Shown here: positions 22,162-30,516 of the stretch, piece after piece
How the letters are laid out: the number at the start of each line of letters is the position of its first letter
Position numbering within the stretch: position 1 is the stretch's first letter
Assembly (NCBI GenBank): GCA_002937895.1
Contig: PTKV01000006.1
Span: 18,847-82,846 of the forward strand
Direction: 5' to 3'
Length of the DNA stretch: 64,000 nt
Source: Alphaproteobacteria bacterium MarineAlpha5_Bin9
Lineage (GTDB): Bacteria > Pseudomonadota > Alphaproteobacteria > HIMB59 > GCA-002718135
The notes under the pieces: model-generated
The model's database searches: none
What the model was told of the DNA's origin: nothing
Seen by the model: the letters and a program-made list of their open reading frames with translations, nothing else
Translations under genes and position numbers: made by a program

Positions 22162-23060
22162 ATGAAGTTGACAAAATAATTAGTAATTATGAAGATTTAA
22201 GAGAATCTTCTTCAAATAATTTAAGCAAATTATTAAATTTTGGAAAGTTGGCTGGGACTGGTAAGCTTATCATTTATCCCGTTGATCAGGGTTTTGAACA
22301 TGGTCCAGATAGAAGTTTTTCCATTAATCCAGATGCATATGATCCTCATTATCACATAAATTTTGCTATAGAATCGGGTATGTCAGCATTTGCAGCTCCG
22401 CTAGGTATGATAGAATCAGGTTATAAAACTTATGAAAACAAAATTCCTTTTATACTTAAATGTAATAGTTCAAATTCTTTAACAAGTATAAAAGATCAAG
22501 CAATTACTGGAAGTGTTGAAGATGCCTTGAGATTAAAATGTATTGGGGTAGGCTTTACGATTTATCCAGGAAGCGATTATAATTATAAACTCATTCAACA
22601 AGCATGCGATCTATTTAGAGAGGCTAAAAATGCAGGTTTAATTACTGTTCTATGGTCTTATGCTAGAGGAAGTATGTCAAAAAAAGGTGAGACAGCAATA
22701 AATATTATTAGCTATGCTGCTCACATGGCTTGCCTGTGTGGTGCCCATATTGTTAAAGTTAAACTTCCAACGTCTTTTCTAGAAGAAGATCCAACAAAAG
22801 ATGTTTTTATTAAAAATAAATTGAAAATTGATAGTCCAGTAGACAGGGTTAGATTAATTAAAAAAAGCTGTTTTAACGGAAAAAGGATAGTAGTTTTTTC
22901 AGGAGGAGAAGCAAAAACAGATAATGATATATTAAATGAAGTTAAAGCTATAAATGAAGGTGGAGGAAATGGTTCTATTGTTGGTAGAAATTGTTTTCAA
23001 AGAAAAAAAAATGATGCTTTATCATTAATAAATCAAATGTTTTCTATTTATAAGAGTTAA
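22158..23060 (+). CDS. fbaB: class I fructose-bisphosphate aldolase, DhnA/FbaB type
   Basis: Cleaves or forms fructose-1,6-bisphosphate by a Schiff-base mechanism. It is 300 aa. Family motifs are IYPVDQGFEHGP (40-50), FAAPLGMIESG, VLWSYARGSMSKKG and HIVKVKLPTS, where Lys200 or Lys202 is the likely Schiff-base lysine. SGGEAKTDNDIL and GGGNGSIVGRN form the phosphate-binding end. It is unrelated to the zinc-dependent class II enzyme. With gap, tkt and glpX (39663-40640) it would supply a gluconeogenic or pentose-phosphate route. Confidence 0.93.
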   Translation: MNEVDKIISNYEDLRESSSNNLSKLLNFGKLAGTGKLIIYPVDQGFEHGPDRSFSINPDAYDPHYHINFAIESGMSAFAAPLGMIESGYKTYENKIPFILKCNSSNSLTSIKDQAITGSVEDALRLKCIGVGFTIYPGSDYNYKLIQQACDLFREAKNAGLITVLWSYARGSMSKKGETAINIISYAAHMACLCGAHIVKVKLPTSFLEEDPTKDVFIKNKLKIDSPVDRVRLIKKSCFNGKRIVVFSGGEAKTDNDILNEVKAINEGGGNGSIVGRNCFQRKKNDALSLINQMFSIYKS

Positions 23061-23064
23061 AAAA

Positions 23065-23634
23065 ATGAAAATTGATGGAAACCAAGTAAAAATTGGGAAT
23101 ATTCTAAATATTAAATCAAAACTTTGTAAAGTAACAAAAACACAACATACACAACCTGGAAAAGGTGGCGCTTATATTCAAGTAGAATTAAAAGATATTA
23201 AAGATGGAACTAAATTTAATGAAAGACTAAGATCTTCTGAAACAGTGGAAAGGATAATACTGGATGAAAAAAATTGTCAGTTTTTGTACGTAGATCAAGA
23301 TATGTTTTATTTTATGGATGATCAAACTTACGAACAATTTACAATAGGTACAGATATCATAACAAACAATGTTAAAATATTGCTTAATGAATCTGAGACT
23401 TACATTATTCAATTTTATGAATCAAACCCTGTTGGAATAATTCTTCCAGACACTATTTCGTTAAATGTTATTGAAACTGAAGCTGTAGTAAAGGGGCAAA
23501 CAGCAGCATCTTCCTATAAACCTGCAATATTAGAAAACAATATCAAAACAAATGTTCCACCTTTTATTGAAATAGGCAATAAAGTAGTAATTAATACTGT
23601 TGATTTTAAATATCTAGAAAAATCTAAAAATTAG
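23065..23634 (+). CDS. efp: translation elongation factor P
   Basis: Relieves ribosome stalling at consecutive prolines. The 189 aa have the three-domain EF-P plan. The modified lysine is Lys33 in TQHTQPGKGGAYIQVELKD, with the PGKGG context typical of EpmA-type beta-lysylation. The C-terminal half carries the family segment LPDTISLNVIETEAVVKGQTA. It lies 4 bases after fba and 2 bases before the suhB-like gene, matching the conserved efp-suhB pairing in alphaproteobacteria. Confidence 0.97.
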   Translation: MKIDGNQVKIGNILNIKSKLCKVTKTQHTQPGKGGAYIQVELKDIKDGTKFNERLRSSETVERIILDEKNCQFLYVDQDMFYFMDDQTYEQFTIGTDIITNNVKILLNESETYIIQFYESNPVGIILPDTISLNVIETEAVVKGQTAASSYKPAILENNIKTNVPPFIEIGNKVVINTVDFKYLEKSKN

Positions 23635-23636
23635 AT

Positions 23637-24410
23637 ATGCCTAATCAAACTCCAACGGTTAACATATTTGAAAAAGCTGTAAGAAAAGTTGGAAGAATTT
23701 TAGTTAGAGATTTTGGAGAAATAGAGCATTTACAATTCAAATCTAATAAAATTGATGATTTTATAGATCAAAGCTATTGTAATTCTAAAGAAAGTTTAAT
23801 TGAAACACTTAAATATTATTACCCCAGCACAAAACTTATTAGTGAGAAGGAAAAAGAATATACTAATGATGAAGTAATTTTAATACAACCTCTTGATGGA
23901 AAAGAAAATTTTATTCATGGAATTCCTAACTTGAGCATTATTGTATCTAAAATAAAAAATAATAAAATAACTGAAGCAGTAATTTTTAATCCAATAACAA
24001 ATGATTTTTACTGGGCTAGCGAAGGCATGGGTGCTTGGTGCAATAATAACAGACTTAGAGTCTCAAAAAGAACTAAAATAGATCATTGTATATTAGGAGT
24101 GCAGAATGAAAACATAATTAATTTAAATCAAAAAGATAAAGATAATTTAATATCTATTGAAAAAAAATTTATTAATATTAGAAAAATAGGACCTGATTCT
24201 ATAGATCTTGCCTATGTAGCTTCTGGTAAGTTTGATGCTTTAGTATTATTAAATTCAAATTTAAACAACGTTGGTGCAGGAATACTTTTAATTATTGAAG
24301 CCGGAGGAAAAATTACAGACATTAACGGTAAAGACTGGAATTTAGATTCTTTAAATATTTTAACAGCTAATCCGATAATTCATAGAGAAATTCTTATAAA
24401 AAAAATATAA
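23637..24410 (+). CDS. suhB: SuhB/inositol-monophosphatase-like protein with degenerate metal site
   Basis: 257 aa, colinear with SuhB along its length: VRKVGRILVRDFGEIEHLQ, FYWASEGMGAWCNN, IDLAYVASGKFDALVLL and IIEAGGKITDINGKDW. The catalytic motifs have changed. The family's DPLDGT is QPLDGK at 84-89, so the first Asp is Gln84 and the Thr is Lys89. The WD-AAG motif is NNVGAG, so the metal-binding Asp is Asn211. The EE motif is SEKEK. Two or more metal ligands are therefore gone and phosphatase activity is doubtful. It remains in the efp-suhB position. In E. coli SuhB also works in rRNA antitermination without catalysis, which is one possible retained role. Confidence 0.8.
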   Translation: MPNQTPTVNIFEKAVRKVGRILVRDFGEIEHLQFKSNKIDDFIDQSYCNSKESLIETLKYYYPSTKLISEKEKEYTNDEVILIQPLDGKENFIHGIPNLSIIVSKIKNNKITEAVIFNPITNDFYWASEGMGAWCNNNRLRVSKRTKIDHCILGVQNENIINLNQKDKDNLISIEKKFINIRKIGPDSIDLAYVASGKFDALVLLNSNLNNVGAGILLIIEAGGKITDINGKDWNLDSLNILTANPIIHREILIKKI

Positions 24411-24452
24411 AAAGCTTCTTTACTTTAATTCCACATTAAATATAAGCCTTTT

Positions 24453-24680
24453 ATGAAAAAAAAAATACACCCTGATTATCACGAAATAGAAGTTGAAATG
24501 ACTGACGGTACTAAATTTAAAACTCGCTCTACATGGGGTAAAGAGTCTGAAACATTAAAACTTGAAATAGACCCAAAGACACATCCTGCTTGGACAGGTG
24601 GAAAAATCAATATTAATAGTGCAGAAGGTCAGGTTGCTAAATTTGAAAGAAGATTTAAAGGTATAAAAACAAAAAAATAA
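24453..24680 (+). CDS. rpmE: 50S ribosomal protein L31
   Basis: 75 aa, beginning [19 protein letters not shown], then [19 protein letters not shown] and [10 protein letters not shown], the alphaproteobacterial L31 pattern. It lacks the zinc-binding cysteines (the C-minus form), which avoids zinc dependence. It has a 42-base upstream gap after suhB and ends 2 bases from the convergent DUF1192 gene. Confidence 0.97.
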   Translation: MKKKIHPDYHEIEVEMTDGTKFKTRSTWGKESETLKLEIDPKTHPAWTGGKININSAEGQVAKFERRFKGIKTKK

Positions 24681-24682
24681 TT

Positions 24683-24865
24683 TTATTTAAAAAATTTATT
24701 TGCTTCTTTTTGAGACTCTTTTTTTCTTGCTATTTCTATATTTACTCTCTCTTGCTCTGTTTTAAGCTGATTTAAATATAATTTTAAATCTTCAATACTA
24801 AAATCATCCAAATTAATAGTCTTAAGAGCCCTAGATTGCTTTTCATATTCGATAAAATCTTCCAT
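24683..24865 (-). CDS. DUF1192 family small protein
   Basis: 60 aa. The pattern of an acidic start, then FSIEDLKLYLNQLKTEQERVNIEI and a Lys-rich tail, matches DUF1192, a short alphaproteobacterial family of unknown function with a single amphipathic helix. It ends convergently with rpmE, two bases apart, and its start faces the DUF1013 gene across a 68-base gap that must hold both promoters. Confidence 0.7.
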   Translation of the reverse strand: MEDFIEYEKQSRALKTINLDDFSIEDLKLYLNQLKTEQERVNIEIARKKESQKEANKFFK

Positions 24866-24933
24866 AATTAATTTATATTTATATATTTATTAATATTATA
24901 TATAAGAAAGAAATTATTATTTTAAGGAAAAAA

Positions 24934-25467
24934 ATGAATAAACCTCTAATGCCCAAAGCAACAGCTGTTTGGCTGATAGAAAATACTGCTCTTACATTTA
25001 AACAAATATCACAATTTTGTCATCTACATGAGCTTGAAGTTCAAGGAATTGCAGATGGTGATGTTGCTCCCGGTATGCAAGGATTTAATCCGATAGATAA
25101 TAATCAATTAACTAAAGAAGAAATTTTGAGATGTGAAAAAGATCCTGAATCTAGTCTGAATTTAATTCAATCGAATTTTTCTCAAATTCTTCCTCCAAAA
25201 AAGAAAGATACTAAATACACTCCAATTTCATTGAGACAAGAAAAACCATATGCTATCTTATGGTTAATTAAAAGATACCCAGAACAATTAAAAGATTCTC
25301 AAATAGCTAAATTGACTGGTTCAACTAAAAACACCGTTGATGCTATACGAAATGGTACTTATAGAGAGGCAGTTTTGGAGACAAAAAGTCCTATGGATGT
25401 AGGTTTGTGTAGCTATGAAGATCTTGAAAAAGTTTTAAACAAAAATAGAAAATCAATAAAAGAATAA
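24934..25467 (+). CDS. DUF1013 family protein (TrcR-type putative transcriptional regulator)
   Basis: 177 aa. Strongly conserved alphaproteobacterial family: the start MNKPLMPKATAVWLIENTALTF, then EVQGIADGDVAPGMQGFNPI, and a second helix-turn-helix-like unit KDSQIAKLTGSTKNTVDAIRNGTY. Databases name this family cell-cycle regulator TrcR; I recall that name and have not checked it. The two repeated helix-turn-helix-like segments suggest DNA binding. AAGGA lies just upstream of the ATG. It is transcribed alone, ending immediately against the DUF2878 gene on the other strand. Confidence 0.85.
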   Translation: MNKPLMPKATAVWLIENTALTFKQISQFCHLHELEVQGIADGDVAPGMQGFNPIDNNQLTKEEILRCEKDPESSLNLIQSNFSQILPPKKKDTKYTPISLRQEKPYAILWLIKRYPEQLKDSQIAKLTGSTKNTVDAIRNGTYREAVLETKSPMDVGLCSYEDLEKVLNKNRKSIKE

Positions 25468-25983
25468 TTAATTATATTTTTTTAAATAAAAAGAATATAA
25501 ATACATATAGAATCCCCAAAATATTATCATTATAATAAGATAAATATAAATATTTCTGCTTTCAGCAATACCTAATATAATACCTGCATAATAAGTAAAT
25601 GGGACAAATATAATACCTAATAATATTGATATAAAAGTTTTATACTTTAGAAAAATTAAAACTTTATCAAATAAAGTCGCGAAACTTAACCATAAAGTTA
25701 TAAACCAAATGGGAAGTAAACCAATATTTAAATTAGAATTAATTACGTAAAGATTTAAATAACTATTTAAACTATCAAACAAATATCCTAATGAAGCAAA
25801 ATATAGACATGTTTTAAGAGTATTTTTAATATTATCACTAAAATAAATATAAACAGACAAATAAATTATACCAGCTATAAAACCCGACAAAGGTAAATCA
25901 TAAATTTCTCCAAAAACTGAAAAAAACCAAACTAATTGGAATCCTGTAAAAATAATAAAATTTCGATAAAAAATTTTTAACAT
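25468..25983 (-). CDS. DUF2878-like multi-pass membrane protein
   Basis: 171 aa with about five or six hydrophobic segments (roughly 8-24, 33-50, 60-75, 88-110, 118-138 and 145-165). The opening FIIFTGFQLVWFFSVFG resembles DUF2878, a family of unknown function often found with Cfa-like methyltransferases, DUF1365 and flavin amine oxidases. It is the last gene of that four-gene minus-strand cluster and begins one base inside the cfa stop. No catalytic motif is visible. Confidence 0.7.
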   Translation of the reverse strand: MLKIFYRNFIIFTGFQLVWFFSVFGEIYDLPLSGFIAGIIYLSVYIYFSDNIKNTLKTCLYFASLGYLFDSLNSYLNLYVINSNLNIGLLPIWFITLWLSFATLFDKVLIFLKYKTFISILLGIIFVPFTYYAGIILGIAESRNIYIYLIIMIIFWGFYMYLYSFYLKKYN

Positions 25984-27182
25984 TAAATATTTTTCTTAAG
26001 AATAAGCTGTGAAACATCTGTTGAATGAGTAATAAAGCCTGTCTCACAATAACAAAAATAATATTCCCACATTCTTTTAAATTTATTTGTAAAACCCATT
26101 CTTGAAATTTCTTCCCAAGATTTTTGAAAATCTTTATTCCAAATTTTCAAAGTTTTTGCATAAGATTCTCCAAAACTAGACAATTCATTAATTTTTAAAT
26201 TTGAAGCTTTACATAAATCAAAAAGTTGATTCTTTGATGGAAGAATTCCTCCGGGAAAAATATATTTTTGAATAAAATCTGGATTATTTTGATAGTTTAA
26301 AGCTCTCTTTTCATCAATTGTAATTACTTGTATTGCTGCTGATCCATTATTATTTAAAGATTTTGTTATTTTTTCAAAAAAAATAGGCCAATATTTTTTA
26401 CCGACAGCTTCAAACATTTCTATAGAAGTAATTTGATCATAACTATTATTTATATCTCTATAATCTTTTAATTCTAAATTGATTTTTTCCCCAAGACCTT
26501 CTTTTTGAATTTCATTAGAAAAGTATTCATATTGTTTTTTTGATATTGTGATAGCATTAACTTTAGCTCCTATGTTTTTAGCTACAAAAGTTGAAAAACC
26601 GCCCCAACCACATCCAATTTCTAATAAAGTTGTATTTTCGTTAATTTTGGATGAATTAATTATTTTTTTATATTTATTAATTTGGGCATTCATTAAATTT
26701 TTTTGCTTATTATCAAATATTGCTGAAGAATATGTCATAGTGTCATCTAGCCATTTTTGATAAAAATCATTACCTAAATCATAATGATATTTTATGTTTT
26801 TCTTACTTTTTCTTTTTGTATTTTCATTAAAATGATGCTGAATTTTTCTAAAAAAATTATATATGGACTTACCTTTAATCAAAATATTGTAACTTTTTTC
26901 ATTATATTTTGCAAAAAGTAATAATCTGGATAAATTTGAAGTAGAAAAATCATTTTCAATATAAGAATCTGCTAATGCTATTGATCCTTTTTTTAAAAGT
27001 TTTGGTAACAAAGAATAATTATTTAGAGTAATGTCAGCATATATTTCGTCATTACTTCCTATAAATTTTCTTTTTCTTCCTGATGGGAAAGTAACTTCGA
27101 GAATACCTATTTTAACTTTTGAAAAAATTAAATCATAAGCTTTTTCAGAGGAAATATTGAAAAAATTGTCTAAATATTTCAT
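25983..27182 (-). CDS. cfa: Cfa-family SAM-dependent fatty-acid methyltransferase
   Basis: Adds a methyl or methylene group from S-adenosylmethionine to unsaturated phospholipid acyl chains. The 399 aa contain the conserved KYHYDLGNDFYQKWLDDTMTYSSAIF (131-156), SAM motif I LLEIGCGWGG (186-195), ITSIEMFEAVGKKYWP and QYIFPGG-type QKYIFPGGILPS. The C-terminal FCYCETGF is also family-typical. It could be a true cyclopropane synthase or a methylase of the furan-fatty-acid kind; sequence alone does not decide. It lies directly between DUF2878 and DUF1365 genes with no gaps. Confidence 0.88.
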   Translation of the reverse strand: MKYLDNFFNISSEKAYDLIFSKVKIGILEVTFPSGRKRKFIGSNDEIYADITLNNYSLLPKLLKKGSIALADSYIENDFSTSNLSRLLLFAKYNEKSYNILIKGKSIYNFFRKIQHHFNENTKRKSKKNIKYHYDLGNDFYQKWLDDTMTYSSAIFDNKQKNLMNAQINKYKKIINSSKINENTTLLEIGCGWGGFSTFVAKNIGAKVNAITISKKQYEYFSNEIQKEGLGEKINLELKDYRDINNSYDQITSIEMFEAVGKKYWPIFFEKITKSLNNNGSAAIQVITIDEKRALNYQNNPDFIQKYIFPGGILPSKNQLFDLCKASNLKINELSSFGESYAKTLKIWNKDFQKSWEEISRMGFTNKFKRMWEYYFCYCETGFITHSTDVSQLILKKNI

Positions 27183-27965
27183 TTATAATTTTCCTTCATA
27201 TGTTGATGTATCGATAATTTTTTTGTTTCGAGAATAAAATTTTCCTCCTTTTAAATAAATTATTAATGCCTGAAAATGTATTAAGAATATGATTTTAAAA
27301 GTTAAAAAAGGAAAAATAAAAAAATATTTAAATAAAATTGAAGAATTAATTTTACGTTTTTTCCCAATTTGTGAAGCTATCAAAATTTTTTCATTTTTGT
27401 GATTATATTGTTCTATTAATATAGTTAATTTATTAGAAGGAATTTTGGTTATAAATTTATAATAGCTGTTCATCTCTATAAAAGGAGAGACATAAAATAA
27501 TTTTTTACATTTATGAAAATAAGTTTTTTTATTATTACTTTTTGTTGCAAAAAAATATGAGTGTTGTTCATTGGAAGTGTTTTTAACTTCATAAAAAACA
27601 GCTCTTAATTGATCTTTATCAAAACAAAAAATTATTGATAGCGGATTAAAAACATATCCTAATACTCGTGGAAAACATAAAATTTTAATTTTTAGATTTT
27701 TTAAATAAATTTTATTCTTTTTTAATTCCTTATTTATAAATAAATTTAGTGGCTTCCCATTTCTATATCCATGATCTTTTTCATAAAATGAAAAAAAATT
27801 AAATCTGTTATATGAAAATGGATAAATACTTTTGTTTAATATACTTAATTCATCATAATCAATGTAAAAACTAAAAACCGAATAACTAAATTTATTTTGA
27901 AAAGGTAATAATCTATGATGCATAACAATATTTTGAAATATAGAAGTATTGAAATCTCTTAACAT
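27183..27965 (-). CDS. DUF1365 family protein
   Basis: 260 aa. Family features are the N-terminal VMHHRLLPFQNKFSYSVFSFYIDYDEL, then KILCFPRVLGYVFNPLSIIFCF and KLFYVSPFIEM. A hydrophobic stretch (FFIFPFLTFKIIFLIHFQALIIYL) near the C-terminus suggests membrane association. Function is unestablished. It is almost always found with a flavin oxidoreductase and a Cfa-like enzyme, as here (one base from each neighbour), pointing to acyl-chain modification. Confidence 0.85.
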   Translation of the reverse strand: MLRDFNTSIFQNIVMHHRLLPFQNKFSYSVFSFYIDYDELSILNKSIYPFSYNRFNFFSFYEKDHGYRNGKPLNLFINKELKKNKIYLKNLKIKILCFPRVLGYVFNPLSIIFCFDKDQLRAVFYEVKNTSNEQHSYFFATKSNNKKTYFHKCKKLFYVSPFIEMNSYYKFITKIPSNKLTILIEQYNHKNEKILIASQIGKKRKINSSILFKYFFIFPFLTFKIIFLIHFQALIIYLKGGKFYSRNKKIIDTSTYEGKL

Positions 27966-27966
27966 A

Positions 27967-29250
27967 TCAATATGGAAGCCTAGTATAAATATAACTTTTA
28001 TTTCTCCAAGGCAAAGGGGTTTCTAATAAATTAGCTACATATATTGAAGACTGTATACCATCTTCATGAAATCCATAGCCTATGTAAGCTCCACAAAAAT
28101 ATGTGTTTTGTTTTCCTTGAATGCTTTTTATTTTTTTTTGAGCTTTAAGCATATTTAAATCAAAACAAATATGTTGAAAATTATGTTTATCATAAAAATT
28201 TTTTGGTTCAATAAAAGGATTTATAGTAACAAAATAATTTTTTTTTGATTTAATTTTCTGTAATAAATTCATCCAATACGTCAAACAAAAACTATTATAT
28301 TTTATTTCAGAATAAATAAAATTCCAACTTGACCACAAATTTTTATCTTTTGGCATAAAATTTATATCAGAATGCAAATATGCTATATTTTGTGTATATT
28401 TAAATTTTGTAAAAATATTTTTCTCTAATTGAGTGGGATTATTTAAGATCTTTAAAATTTCGTTAGCATTAGTTGCAAAGATTACTTTATCAAATGAGGC
28501 AATTTTTTTATCATACTTTATAATTACATTATTTTTTTTTCGAAAAATTTTTATTTTTTTAACTTTAATTAAAGTTTTAAATTTTTTATTTTTTAAAATT
28601 TTGTTTATATAACTGACACTGCCATTTTCGATAAATTTCCATTGAGGTCGATTTGAAAAATCAAATAAATTATGATTATTAAAAAAAGATATAAATGCTT
28701 TTAGTGGAAATTTTTTTACATCTTTAGAATTAGATGACCAAATTGAACATATTAATGGATAAATATGGTAATTAATTAAACTTTCTGAAAATTTGTTTTT
28801 TTTTAAAAAATCATCAATTGTTAAATCTTCCAAAGAATTTAAATCTAATTTTTTACATAACTTATAAAATCTTCTTATTTCTAAAACAAATCTCCAAAAA
28901 GAAAATGAAAATAATCTTAAAATTTTAGAAAAAATGGTTAACAAATTCCTGCCACTATATTCAAAATCTTTATTTAAATTTGTAAAAGCAAAAGACATGT
29001 TCGAATTTTTAGATTTAATTTTTAAATGATTTAAAAATGATTTAAATTGTAGATAATTTTTATCATTATAAACAATAAATCCTGTATCTATATTTATTCC
29101 ATCAATTTTAAGAGTTCTGGTGTGGCCTCCTAAATAATCATTTTTTTCAAATAATGTTATTGAGTATTTTTTTGATAATATATAGCTAGCACTTAAACCA
29201 CTAATCCCAGAACCAATAATTGCTATTTTTTTTTTACTCACCTCTGACAC
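27967..29250 (-). CDS. FAD-dependent NAD(P)-binding oxidoreductase/amine-oxidase-like protein
   Basis: 427 aa, COG2907-type flavoprotein. The dinucleotide-binding start is IAIIGSGISGLSASYIL (GSGISG at 13-18), followed by LFEKNDYLGGHTRTL and IDTGFIVYND. At the C-terminus, TYFCGAYIGYGFHEDGIQSS is the second FAD-contact signature. It is the first gene of the lipid cluster and probably supplies a desaturation or oxidation step. An amine substrate is unlikely despite the family name. Homologues in Rhodobacter belong to a singlet-oxygen stress regulon; that regulation is not visible here. Confidence 0.88.
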   Translation of the reverse strand: MSEVSKKKIAIIGSGISGLSASYILSKKYSITLFEKNDYLGGHTRTLKIDGINIDTGFIVYNDKNYLQFKSFLNHLKIKSKNSNMSFAFTNLNKDFEYSGRNLLTIFSKILRLFSFSFWRFVLEIRRFYKLCKKLDLNSLEDLTIDDFLKKNKFSESLINYHIYPLICSIWSSNSKDVKKFPLKAFISFFNNHNLFDFSNRPQWKFIENGSVSYINKILKNKKFKTLIKVKKIKIFRKKNNVIIKYDKKIASFDKVIFATNANEILKILNNPTQLEKNIFTKFKYTQNIAYLHSDINFMPKDKNLWSSWNFIYSEIKYNSFCLTYWMNLLQKIKSKKNYFVTINPFIEPKNFYDKHNFQHICFDLNMLKAQKKIKSIQGKQNTYFCGAYIGYGFHEDGIQSSIYVANLLETPLPWRNKSYIYTRLPY

Positions 29251-29307
29251 TCTTTAATTTAATGTATATAAGATATTTAGTATATATGCCTAATTTGAAA
29301 AGGATAA

Positions 29308-29502
29308 TTATTTACTATGTGGAGGCATTTTTTTTTCAACAAACCACACATGTTTTTTTAAGACTGGATCATATTTTTTCATTCTTAACTTTTCAGAAAC
29401 TTTAAGACCTTTAGTAGGTTTTCTTACAATATATTTAGTCCCAGTTTTTTTATTTTCTTCTGGTACTAGTTGTTTAAGAGCATATGAAGATTTTTTTGCC
29501 AT
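29308..29502 (-). CDS. rpmG: 50S ribosomal protein L33
   Basis: 64 aa, ending in LRMKKYDPVLKKHVWFVEKKMPPHSK, where KKYDP-KKHV-F-E-K is the L33 signature. It lacks zinc cysteines. The usual length is about 50-56 aa; here extra residues lie in the N-terminal half (ALKQLVPEENKKTG) and at the C-terminus. A 57-base gap separates its stop from the start of the flavin oxidoreductase gene downstream. Confidence 0.92.
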   Translation of the reverse strand: MAKKSSYALKQLVPEENKKTGTKYIVRKPTKGLKVSEKLRMKKYDPVLKKHVWFVEKKMPPHSK

Positions 29503-29544
29503 ATGACTCTTTATAACTTATTCATTAGAATTTGATAGTTTTTT

Positions 29545-30480
29545 TTAAAAAAAATTAAATATTGTTTGCTTTATGTAAGGATTATATCTCCCTCTTTTTT
29601 TAGCTAATTCTATTTGTTTATTTCTTTCCCGCAATTTTAATCTTTTAGCTTTGCTTAACAAATTATAACAATTTTTACAACTTACACCCTTTTCATATTT
29701 TTTTGATTTTTTATCATTATTCTTTATTGGCAATCTGCACCCATGACATAAATCATAACTACCTTTTCTTAATTCATTTTTAAGAGAAACCCTATTATCA
29801 AAAACAAAACACTCCCCAATCCATTTAGATTTTTCTTTAGAAGTTACTTCTAAATATTTCAAAATTCCTCCCTTCAATTGATAAATATCCTTATATCCTT
29901 TTTTAATCATATAAGCTGATGCTTTTTCACATCTAATGCCTCCTGTGCAAAACATAGCAATTTTTTTATTTTTTTTTATTTCAGTATTATTTTTTATAAA
30001 TGTTTTAAAATCAGAAAATTTATCTAATTGTGGATTAACTGCATTTTTAAAAGTTCCTATTTTTATTTCAAATTTATTTCTCAAATCAATCAAAATTGTG
30101 TCTTTTGATCCTATTAAAGTATTCCATTTTTTTGGGGGAATATGTGTTGCAGTATTTTTTTCTACATCTAAATTACTTTTAGCAAATGTAATAATTTCTT
30201 TTTTTATTTTAATTTTCATTCTGTTAAATGGCATATATTTATATTTACTATATTTGGCTTCTATTCTTTTAAAACCCAAATTTTTGATTTTATCTTCAAA
30301 TTCAATTACAGGTTTTTCTAAACCTGCTATAGTGCCATTTATACCTTCAGAAGCTAAAATTATTGTTCCTCGAATTTTATTAAATGAACAGTATTGAGAT
30401 AGAACACGCTTTAAATCATTAATTTTGATAATTTTTCTAAATTGATAGAAAGTAAATATGGTAAAATTATTATTATTCAT
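29545..30480 (-). CDS. trhO: tRNA uridine(34) hydroxylase, rhodanese-like TrhO/YceA
   Basis: Catalyses oxygen-dependent 5-hydroxylation of U34 in some tRNAs. It is 311 aa. The N-terminal acylphosphatase-like domain holds GTIILASEGINGTIAG. The central rhodanese domain has LIDLRNKFEIKIGTFKNA and the active-site loop FCTGGIRCEKASAYM (Cys178). The C-terminal part has four cysteines (CHGC and CKNC) that may bind a metal. It is divergent from the MTHFR-like gene across about 36 bases. Confidence 0.92.
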   Translation of the reverse strand: MNNNNFTIFTFYQFRKIIKINDLKRVLSQYCSFNKIRGTIILASEGINGTIAGLEKPVIEFEDKIKNLGFKRIEAKYSKYKYMPFNRMKIKIKKEIITFAKSNLDVEKNTATHIPPKKWNTLIGSKDTILIDLRNKFEIKIGTFKNAVNPQLDKFSDFKTFIKNNTEIKKNKKIAMFCTGGIRCEKASAYMIKKGYKDIYQLKGGILKYLEVTSKEKSKWIGECFVFDNRVSLKNELRKGSYDLCHGCRLPIKNNDKKSKKYEKGVSCKNCYNLLSKAKRLKLRERNKQIELAKKRGRYNPYIKQTIFNFF

Positions 30481-30516
30481 TTAGGACATTAATTAAAATT
30501 AATTCATAAATTGCAA

